A stretch of DNA of 64,000 nucleotides from Theristus sp. LFF4_11 (taxonomy: Eukaryota; Nematoda; Chromadorea; Monhysterida; Xyalidae): contig JASANC010000456.1 in the NCBI GenBank assembly GCA_030248135.1, forward strand, positions 62,001-126,000, in the 5' to 3' direction. Shown here piece after piece: positions 38,330-48,600 of the stretch. Within the stretch, counting starts at the first letter, position 1. Each line of letters begins with the position of its first letter. The position numbers and the translations under genes were made by a program. The notes under the pieces are model-generated. The model was not told where the DNA came from and made no database searches. It saw only the letters and a program-made list of their open reading frames with translations.

Positions 38330-39381
38330 CCCCCACCCCCCCGCACTTTCGCTACTGCTCGTTAGTCGTTGTATGTTTTTAATCCTAAGGCAATTTTTGA
38401 TAAGGTCAATTTTTTCAGTTTCTAAATTTACTTCAACTCAACGCGTTCAAAATCGGTAACGACTAAAAACAGTCATAAAAACTCCTAAAAATCCGCAATA
38501 ACGTGAAATTGATCAATAATGATGCATTACGCTACAATCTATTTTGCATGATCTTTTATTTTGGTGCAATTTTGATAAATTTAAATCCACTTTTCCGCAA
38601 CGTCGTTAAAAAATGCACCATGCAACAGGAAGCAAAAAAATTAAAAAACCAATTTTTTTGCTGTCAAAATTGTACCTTCCTTCTTCTGAAAATGTGTTCA
38701 AGAGTATCTAAACACGTTCGACAGAAAGTGACATTTTTTTGTTTTGCCTAAAATTTCGTGTGGACTTTGTTTTTGGCAAAATTTCTTTTAACAATTCCTA
38801 CTTTCAGGCCAAAGATCGACCAGCAAAGTTTAGATACATGCTCCCAATTTTGTCGACCATCTGCATCAGTTTTTATCCCGCATTTTTTGGGAAATTTTTC
38901 AAGATGTTTTTAAAATATTTTTTTTAATTATTAACAATCAAGATTTTGACTTTTTTCAAATCCTAGAACCGACAGAGCTTGCAGCCTTCGGATCAGTTAA
39001 AAAACCGGTGAATTGACGGAGAAATTTGACGAGACGCTTTGAACCAAACCAACCAACTTGTAAAAAAATGAAAATATCCAGATTTTTTTCCCAACCCTCA
39101 GGACATAAGGTGGTAAGGTTTAGGTACCCTGCTCCTATCTGCCTGCACTGCAATCTTCCGTTGTTTAGGCAGGCTCATGCACGCTGATTGGATGTGTCAA
39201 ACAATTTCACCAATTAGTGAATCCAATTGAACAGCGGTCCATTTAATGGGTTGTGCATAATAAGGGGTCTCACAATACCAGAGTTATATCAGTTAGAAAT
39301 AACGATCATTTTTCTAAAAACTCCATTTTTCATTCTCTGTCTAACCCAAAAACTGAAATCCTAGCTCTGTGTTTGATCATC
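38330..39381 (+). other. Spacer between the repeat array and the Ly6-like gene
   Basis: AT-rich DNA with a relic of the AGTCGTTGTA repeat near 38360. About 39020-39090 carries a short diverged piece of family beta (GACGAGACGCTT and AACTTGTAAAAAAA). Must include the promoter of the Ly6-like gene; no TATA box was assigned. Confidence 0.4.
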
Positions 39382-40284
39382 ATGAATACCGTAGTTCTTC
39401 AGTTATTGCTGCTGTTACTCAATTGGGCACCAGCAATCAATGGTCTCAAATGCTACAACGGCGGCAATGCGCATTTGAAGTCAATGAGGACTGACATTCT
39501 TGAAACATTTTGTGCGTTTTCCACCGAAGTGCCGTGCGTTACGTTGAACGAATGCGATGATGAACAAGATGATAGGTGCTGGGAGGCAAGTTTGCAAAAA
39601 GTTGTAGTTTATGGAGAAGAGACAAACCAATGTGACTGAGCTTTCTGATCGAGTTCTAAAACCTATGTGTTCTCACAATAATAAACAAAAAATAGTCAAA
39701 AAGAAAATTGTTTTTAGGCAAACGCCATTGTAGAAACGTCGAATGGTGTTGTGAATGTAAAGGTGTACAGCTGCGCGTCAAGCTCGTGGTGTTTAGAGGG
39801 CTGCGCGACAAATAGCACTGACATTGCTGAAAAGGCAGCACGACTGAATCCGAGGTTCCTGAGTCCGTTGCAAGAGGAAGAAATTGAAAGTTCGATCGGA
39901 TGGAGCTGCTGCTGTATGAAGGATCGGTGCAACCATGGCATCGACACACTTACTGTTCCTGAGTCTACACCCGAAAAAATTCCCAACCCTGAATTTCGAA
40001 AAACACCGATATCCTTGCTGAAGTTTAAACGTGAGGTAGCGCTAAGCCCCGTGACAAAACCTGTGACATTGTATACGACCGGTGATGCAGAATCCATACC
40101 AACGACAACCCCCTTGCCAGTCACAGAGACTACCTGGGTAGCAGTGTCTCCGCCTGTTACAGATGCCCCATTGCTGGCAAGCCCTAGCCCCGAAGAAACA
40201 ACGCCGGCCGGTGACCGAACCACCTTTCTTTCTGATACCTCAGACAAAACCGTTGGATGCGACAGAAGCATTGACGCTTTCGAC

Positions 40285-40398
40285 AACGTCCTCCACTAGC
40301 ACTTTTGTGGCTGAGTCCTCCACTAGCACTCTTGTGGCAGAGTCCTCCACTAGCACTCTTGTGGCAGAGTCCTCCACTAGCACTCTTGTGGCAGAGTC
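40285..40398 (+). repeat. 27-bp coding tandem repeat (SSTSTLVAE x4)
   Basis: Four adjacent copies of a 27-bp unit encode the nine-residue motif SSTSTLVAE; the first reads SSTSTFVAE. The last three copies are almost identical at the base level, which points to recent slippage or unequal exchange inside the stalk of the Ly6-like gene. Confidence 0.85.
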
Positions 40399-40675
40399 GT
40401 CACGCACGACAGCATCACCAACCCCTCTTTATGTTCTCGTTCCTGTCACAGAGTTCAATAACGGTAGCACAGAGTCCACATTGGTGACGGAACCAAGGTT
40501 TATTGTGGCACAGCCAGCGCCTGCAGTGACAAATGCTACGACGGAGCCATCCCATTCAACCAGTACGCAACCAGCGTCAGAGACCAATAGAACAGAAATG
40601 ATAACGTCTACGCTGCTGTCTACTGAGCCGACATTTGTGTCGTCTACGGAGCATGTGCCTTTGTCTACAGATCCT

Positions 40676-40924
40676 GTGCCAAAGCTCCCAGAGCTTGTGC
40701 CTAAGCCTACAGAGCCTGTGCCTAAGTCTACAGAGCTTGTGCTTAATTTTACAAAGCCTGTGTCTAAGTCTGCGGAGCCTGTACCTAAGCTTACAGAGCT
40801 TGTGCCTAAGCCTACAGAGCCTGTGCCTAAGTCTACCGAGCTTGTGCTTAACTTTACAAAGCCCGTGTCTAAGCCTGCGGAGCCTGTGCCTGAGTCTGCA
40901 GAGCTTGTGCCTATATCAACAGAC
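40676..40924 (+). repeat. 21-bp coding repeat with 105-bp higher-order unit
   Basis: About eleven 7-residue units (ELVPKPT, EPVPKST, ELVLNFT, KPVSKSA, EPVPKLT and variants) follow one another. The first block of five recurs in the same order, so a 105-bp unit is duplicated. The NFT of ELVLNFT makes a regular N-glycosylation sequon, and each unit offers Thr/Ser for O-glycans. Confidence 0.85.
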
Positions 40925-41540
40925 ACGACGTCTTTCACAGAGATTGTGACTGCGGAACCAACAGTTCCAACAACCGGGACAGTAACGTCTGAAAGAAAAC
41001 GAATGGAAAATCAGACCCGTGCGAAAAAGACCGCGCCAACGACAACACCGAAACTGACCGAGTCACAGTCAACAACAGCCGTTACTGGACCCACCGAACC
41101 TAAACCAATTCCCATCACAGGGCTCCCCCTGCCAACAATGCCTGAACCTGTCTTAGAACCACAGCTTGCTTGTAACCTGGAACCGTGCACAAAACCGCTA
41201 CTTGTTCCCATGCCCAAACCAAAGCGCAAACGAAAAACTAGCCCATCGTCTCCACCAAAACAAGAAATGCGTCGAAAGATGGCTAACGGCCACCTTCACC
41301 ATCGGAAAATGCTCCAGCTGATTTTCGTCTTTGCGCCATTGATCTTTGCTTTGAATATTTGACATACCACTGTGATTTGAAATATTGCTAAATTGAACTA
41401 GTTCAACAACTCCGAACTTTTTGAGTTTTTTTGTGTGTGTGGCATGTTTGTGTGCAAATAACAAAATCAAATAACATTTTAAGTGCTTTTCGGTTCGTTC
41501 ACAAAACTTGCAATTTTTCTTGTCGATCTGCAATGCGCTT

Positions 41541-42307
41541 TCCATTTCATAGAGGGAAAGTTGCATTTTCAACAGTAAAACAGGACAATTTTTGACGTGT
41601 ACATACTTGAATATTGAACCGTTCTTAGTTGTTCCTCTTTAGAAAATTACTAAAATTTGACTGTGTTCAAAAGTTCCTGTTTGCTGTAGCTAAGTCGGCA
41701 ACCCCTGTCGACCCGGTCGCCCCCCCCAAGACACTTTCAGGTTCAACCAGCCATGCTATCTGCCACATGGCGAGAGCCCACTCTTCAAATCATTGTATCG
41801 AAAACACGTACCATGATTTCGCGATCACGTTGCGGGCAACTGACAGACGCAAGTTTAACACGCTAGTCATGTGGCCATGTTATCGGGTATCTGAAAAACG
41901 GTCGTGTGATGTGGTATTGACCAACACCTCCGCTCCAATTGTTTAACAATATATCGCACAACTTCATTGTAGACCTATAAAATACGCCAATCAACAAGAT
42001 ATCATGTTCATCTCATGGCCTACCGACTGAAAAACATGTTCTAAGTTGCAACAAAACAATTTCTGAAACGATATTTGAATTCAGTTTAGTCATTTCAACG
42101 CTAAAAATTGACCCTAGAAGTCATCCAAATCGAAAAACATAGAGTACGTCGGTCAAAATGACCAAATAATGACATTTACCTAAGCACACAAAGAAGTTGG
42201 GAAGAAAATTTGGTTTGAACTTTCATAAAATTATGCCATAAATCGAATTTTCACAGCAAAGTAGAAGAAAAATTTTGCAAAATTTTTTTCCAAAGCCCCT
42301 AACCCTA
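41541..42307 (+). mobile_element. Inverted-repeat element, family beta, copy 4, left-truncated
   Basis: Begins inside the element at TCCATTTCATAGAGGGAAAG and ends at the normal right end CCCCTAACCCTA. It has small deletions relative to copies 2 and 3, for example in the C run and near 41870. It lies about 180 bp after the stop of the Ly6-like gene, outside the main array. Confidence 0.7.
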
Positions 42308-42599
42308 CTCTGGAACAACTATGCCCCCTGCTAGGGACTAGGTTTCGAAAAAAAACTTTAAAAAATCGCGATTTTTTAAAAATTTTAAAAAATTTTGTAA
42401 TTAATTTTAAAAAATTCCAAAATGCCGGTAGCCGGAGAAAAATCTGATGGTCGACATAAATAGTGCATTCAAACCGCGCTGACGACGCGCTGAGTTTGAT
42501 GTTTGAATATTGCACTTTTATAACTAAATAAAGTTGTTTTGGCCCTTAAAATTAGCAAAAACTTTTTTGAAAATTATCCTCCTCTTGGAGTTTTGTTTC

Positions 42600-42614
42600 A
42601 GTTTCAGAACAAAG
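42600..42614 (+). promoter_or_regulatory. Splice acceptor just upstream of the SSRP1 ATG
   Basis: TTTGTTTCAG followed at once by TTTCAG ends only 7-13 bp before the SSRP1 start codon. The 5' end of the mature message must therefore come from elsewhere, either from a 5' UTR exon or from a trans-spliced leader. Confidence 0.5.
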
Positions 42615-45600
42615 ATGGCTGACGTCAGTTCGCTGCTCGAATTTAGTGACGTGTGCATGGAGCACATGGGATATTTGGTGAGTTCTGTTCTGGAGAAGGT
42701 AAGGTAGCCGTTTCTTTTTTGGGTTGAAAAACAAAAAAGATGTTTTCACCTTGTTTTAAAACGAAATTTTGAGCGCCGCGTCAATTGGAAGCAACGTTTT
42801 AACTGTAAAAACGTTTGTTAAGGCGGAAACACCATTTAGTTTTTCGTCCGTACGCACAAACGTTCTAAATCCCGTGCGCAAACTGATCGTGTCCGTAATG
42901 CATTAAGATAGCACACACGACACGATTTCTAAATCGCGTGGCCATTTTTTACGTGTCGTGTCCGTGCGTACGCACAAAAAACTAGTTGCTAAACGCGCCT
43001 TTACCAATGTTACCAACAAACATTGTTCCGCTTTTCACAGCACAACGGACGCATCAAACTGAGCGACGTCAACATTCAGTTCAAGAATCAAAAAAGCGGA
43101 AAACTGGAGACGATTCCTGTTAACCAGCTGAAATCTTGTCGACTACAGCGGCTCGCGAATAAACCCGGCCTGAAACTGTTGCTGAATGATGGGCGCATGT
43201 TTCGATTTGGATTCGCGAACTTTCAGGAAAGCGTACGTTTCGAGAAAATTCGTTTGCTTTTAAAGAGTTTGGCAATTTATGGTTAAAAAAGACGGGCAGG
43301 AATCAGTTTTTTTTGCTTATCCGATCCTGTTCGCTAGGCTTGCTTCAAAAACAAACGTTGCTCAAGAGAATTCCCGTGGGGATTTCCAAAAAATAGCATG
43401 GTGATCTGAATGAAAAGAACTGCAAAACTGAGCAATTCGAAATGTCTCATGTCCGAATTCGCTCCGCAGGACTACGAGCGGGTGCAGAAGTTTGCCGCGT
43501 TGCACTGGAAGCTCGACGTTGAGCAGACGGAGATGTGCGTCAAGGGCTGGAATTACGGACAGGCAAAGTTCAATGGTGGGTAGGCACTGAGTTTGAAGTC
43601 TATACAATTCGCTGATTGGTTGCGTTGACCGTTCTGTGCTAGGCAGAACAACAGGACAATGACAATACATGCGCATCATGTGGTCGCCAACCAACCAATC
43701 AGGTATGACCTATTTTTTTTAAACGTGTCCCACTGAAATGACGTCATGTGTCGCAAAACATGCGCTTGTCGTTCACAATCACAGCATACCAGACTTTCCG
43801 TTTAGCCGATTTCTTCCCGTAAACAAATAATGAATGTCGAATCAGTCACATCAAACTGACATTTTAGTGCCTGTACTTTGACAAACGGGCGTTTTCAAAG
43901 CAAATGACGCCATTTTAGTTCGGACACGTTTGAATAAATCCACAATAATTGTATATGATATAGAAACAGACTGTAAACACGCCTCAACTCACCACCACCA
44001 CCGTTGTTATTCGTTTTTTTTGCCTCAATCTTCCATGTGTCGTCAGGCCCGTCAATGGAGTTCCACGTGGACGACAAATACTGCTTCGACATCCCCCTCG
44101 GCTACGTCTCGAACGCGACACAGGGCAAGAACGAGGCCGTGCTGGAGTTCCATCAGAATGACGAGTGCCCGGTCAGCTTGATGGAGATGCGCTTTCACAT
44201 TCCACCGGAGCAGGAGAGCGAGGGTGACCCGTTGGAAGTGCGCGAGAAACATTTTTTTCTTTCAAAAAAGTTTTCAGTCGGTTCAAAATTGTGTTTTTTT
44301 AGAATACATCAACCTTCGACTGAAAAGCGGTGATTTTATATTTTTACAACAAGAAATAACAGTCAGTTTTTGCTTTGTGGGCTGCGGACTGACACCGCGA
44401 GGGCTGGACACTGTTTTTGCGGTTTCGCCCGGTAAGCGAAGACCGCGGCGACCCCGGGCTCGTCAGTTCGACAAGTCGCCAAAGCCCGAAAAGCAAAAAC
44501 TGACGTATAACTTCGTTTTACGCATATATGCGTGGTCACAAGCCAACCCAAGAAATAAGAGAACAATGAAAATTAGAGAACCGTTAAGTTTTCAAGGAAA
44601 TTTTAGAGTTTCTTCACTCAAGATTGGTTGTTGTTGTTTAGCTGTTTGCATCTTATTGACGAGAACGAATCATGTTTTTAACGAAAATCTGCGTTTTTCG
44701 AATAAGTAAGTTTATGACCTTTTCTTGGACGGTTGCAAACATCTCGGACTCGCTTGCACTCTACTTCTGGTTAATGTAAACAAAAGTGTTGCGTTTTCGT
44801 TTCAGGAGTTCTTAAAGAACGTGCTGGAGTACGCTGGAATCGTTAAGGAAACTGACAAACCGTTGGCCACCCTCGAACAGATCCTCTGCACAACGCCGCG
44901 TGGGCGCTACGACATCAAGGTTGGAATTAGTTTTTGAAATTGCGAAAAATGTTTGAATACATTAGGAGCCTTGGTTGGTATGTCTACCGTATTCGGTCTT
45001 GAATGGATCTTTCGTCAAGGATGTTTACTTTTCGAAAAAAAACTTCTCATGTATATGTCAACCCTCTTCATTTTTCAATAAGCGACTTCAATTATGGAAG
45101 CAAAAATCGAGTCCGTCGAATATATTAATTGTCAAATTGGAGACCATTTTGCATTTCAGCGTTTGAATCTGGGATGTTGATTCGCTGTAGATATTACTGT
45201 AGATTCTTTATTCGTTGCGGGACGCAAAGTGCCTCCACGTTTCCCTTTATGGAGTTCTTTCTCCACGTCTAAGGATTTCGGATTTCGTTTTTTCAGGTCT
45301 ACCCATCGCATCTGTCGTTGCACGGTAAAACGTTCGACTACAAGATTCCGATAAAATCGATCTCACGGCTGTTTCTGTTGACGCACAAGGACGGTCGACA
45401 CATGTTCTTCGTGGTAATGAAAAAATGTTTTTTTGAGAATTTAAAAAAATGCGAGAGTTCAGAGCGAAATAATAAATAATAAGATTTTCTTCGCTGCATG
45501 CAATTAAAATTTCGAAAATTTATTATTGTGATGATTTTTTTTGGTTTAAAAATGCGAGAGCTCCAGAGAGCTCAAAATGCATTACAATGAAAAATTACAA

Positions 45601-48600
45601 AGTCAACTAGCTCAACGAATTGAAGCATTCATGAATTGTCGTATCGTGTTCTCGCTCCTCCAGGTTGGTCTCGATCCACCGATACGCCAAGGACTCACGC
45701 GGTATCCGTTCATGGTGCTTGAATTCAACAAGGAGGAAAACGTCGAACTGGAACTGGGACTGTCGTCGTGAGTTCTGCTTTTTTCGGTTTCATTTTTTGG
45801 AGTTTTATTTGCAGGAATCCTGTATTTTAGCACTGCGCAAAATGCACGCATCATGTGGTGGTCATCAACCAATCGGCTAAATTGCACGTATTATATTGTA
45901 GAAAAAGAAATATACTGTATTACCGTTTTCGTTTAGTTCTGCGACTCAAATGCGCCCGTAGAGATGGGAAAGCAGTAGAAATTTTTCTCATGCTTGATGC
46001 AAGAATTCAAAATTTGTTGAACTGATCCGTGTCCTGGAGGTACTGTTAAGTCACTACTGGGAGATTTTTGAATTGCCACACCAAACATATGAAACTGATT
46101 TCCATGCGACGCCTGCAAGCAAGCGCAATTGAGTAGCCGAGCAGAACCAAAAGAAAAGACAATATTTTGATTTCATTTTTGTTTGCTGTTTGTTTCAGAG
46201 AACAGCTCGAGGAGAAATTCGGCGGCAAATTGGAGAAGACGCTCTCGGGACCGTATTATGAAGTCGTCGCCCGCATCATGCGCGCGCTCGTCAACCAACG
46301 CGTCACGATTCCGGGCAGTTTTGTCGGGTCAGTTGGCCATTTTTCCAAATTTGGGCAAGGTGCACAGCGGAAATTTGTCAGCGTCAAGAAGCATTCATGA
46401 ATTTGCAGCGGACATTGCATTACTAGCGCTGGAAATACTGTTTTTCATGAATGCCAACAGAGTCTCTGTGCGGTGGGAATAGTGGCGGTAAAAATATTTT
46501 TTGGAAAAAAATGGAACAAGTTTTGTTTCGAGCTGTCAATGTTTCGATTTGAATATGCGATGAATTTTTCACGAATTAGCACACAGTTGAAAAGCGACAA
46601 TTTACGAAAGTGTCTCCGCTTTGCATTTGGATTTAGATTGCATTTTGCCAATAATCGACATAGAGTATGTGTACATATAGTTTTGCTATTAGGCGTTTTT
46701 TTATACGAAACTTCGTTACCTTTGCAAAAAATTCGCCCTTTGTACCGTACTGGGTGGTAACCGACTAGTTTTTTTGTCGATCTTGCACATGTTTTTGATG
46801 GATCTGTTTTTGTTTCTCGATTTTTTTGGTTTCTCACCAATCTTTCGTGCTGTTGCTACAGCGTATCTTTTTTGGGCGTCACTGTTGTCAACCACTGATG
46901 CTGATGCTGATGTTTTTTTTCAAAAAAAAACATTTTTTGCAGAAACTCCGGTACTCCCGCCGTCTCGTGCGCCTACAAGTCGATAGCCGGTTTTCTATAC
47001 CCGCTCGAGAAAGGTGCGCTTGTTTCCTTGGTTGTTTGATGAGTGGTGCGCTAGGGGATCGGTAGATCGCGAGATTTTCGAATGGGTGGCAGTGTACCAG
47101 TGTTCGTTCTGAATGAAGGTGGTTTAAAAAGATCTAGTAGATCGGCTCAACTACGAAAATCTACTTCAATATTGATAAATTGCTAAAATAAAAGCCGGTC
47201 TTTTGTTTTTCCAAAAAAAGAAAAAAGTTTTTGTTTCCTATGTCAACCCTATGTGCAACGGAACAACAGCAACAAACTAAAAATTTAAGCCGTTAATGAC
47301 AGAAAACGGCGCTCTTTTTCGGTTTATCGCATCTAATCGTCCTAATGTTACATTTATTCGGTTTTCTTCTTATCCAGGTTTCATCCACGTGCACAAGCCG
47401 GCGATGTACATTCGATTCGAAGAAGTGCAGAGCGTCTATTTCGCGCGGTCCGATCTCAGCACACGTAGTTTCGACTTCGAGGTGGAATTGAAGAACGGCA
47501 CCAATCACGTGTTCAACAGCATTGAGAAGTGCGCGTAATGCTGGAGTTTTTTTCTCCAGAGCTGACTTGGTGGTTGATGGTTTTCTCTATCCGCGTTTGT
47601 TTGGGCGAAAAATCATTATTATTTTTGGTTGATTGTTATCTTTTGTTCTCTGGTTCTGCGACTGAATTTGCAGATGGAAAAATATGTTTCACTCTTGAAG
47701 CGGCAATTCAAACTTTCTGAAATTACGTTAGGTCCTGCCTGAGATATGAAAAAGACCTCTATATGGGCGTTTTTGAATTGCCGCGTCAAGCATGAAACGA
47801 ATTTTCTTTGTATGCGGGCTGAAGCATATACGCATTGAATCTTGAGCATATCATAAGCAGAACTCAAGATAATAGTATTCAATTTTTTCATGCAATTTTC
47901 AATTCGATTTTTTTGTTTTGCAGTGTTTTGGTTTTGCATTGCTTGTTTTGCTTTCAGAGAGGAATACACACGACTGTTTGACTTTATCCAAAAGAAGGGT
48001 CTGCGTATTCGAAACGCCAAGAAGGTATTTATTTTCATTTTTATTTTTATGTTTATTTTCTAGTATGTCAGAGTGGTTATATTTTTGGTAACCTTTTACA
48101 GCTGAACTATAAAACACGTGAAACTTGTGCTTTCTGACATTTTAATCAGGCACGCTGATTGGTTAGCTCAATCAGTGAGCAGAAATTCAGAAGCAGCAAA
48201 TCAGTGAATTACCTATGAACACATGCGGTTCACTTGTTGGGGCTACCACATCTCTGATCATACATCATAGACTCAAGTTGTATCTCGTCTCGAAACCAAC
48301 ACCTATTTGACATCAAGTCTGCAATGTAACTCTATAACATGCCAGCTACGTTCCATCTGAAAAATATGTGCAACATGACGTCTTGACCAGCCAGTCAGCG
48401 CTGAGAATTACTATGACCAACCAATCAGCTAGTTGCATATATTAGCAAGATAGACTGTAGCTGATAGGTTGATGCATGCATTCTGTGCGTGCATTGCTGT
48501 TTAGGCTGAGTTTGGCTTGCACTTGCATGGAATCCAGGCATCACGTGACCACCAGCCAATCAGCTATGGCCTATTTTTTTAAACGTGTCCCACTGAAATG

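Larger units (their letters stand above)
39382..41362 (+). pseudogene. Secreted Ly6-like protein with Thr/Ser/Pro repeat stalk and GPI-type tail; apparent frame break
   Basis: No named family member is recognised. Exon 1 (39382-39600) starts with a signal peptide (MNTVVLQLLLLLLNWAPAING) and enters a Cys-rich domain. Exon 2 starts at 39718 after a TTTTTAG acceptor and continues in phase; the domain closes with CCCMKDRCN (residues 137-145), the CC...CN ending of three-finger Ly6/uPAR/activin-receptor domains, common in nematode surface proteins. A long stalk follows, rich in Thr, Pro and Ser, with four copies of SSTSTLVAE and about eleven 7-residue units such as EPVPKST. It ends in a basic stretch (KPKRKRKTS) and a hydrophobic tail (MLQLIFVFAPLIFALNI), as expected for GPI anchoring. 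The stalk is read in frame 1 to about 40250 and in frame 2 after that, with no convincing intron between. It may be a functional gene with an assembly error, a gene with an unusual intron, or a broken copy; the pseudogene label covers only that break. Confidence 0.6.

Noticed and set aside
39714..40286. 190-codon minus-strand ORF opposite the Ly6-like gene
   Set aside because: It mirrors the Thr/Pro codons of the plus strand; the plus strand has the signal peptide, the Cys pattern and splice sites.
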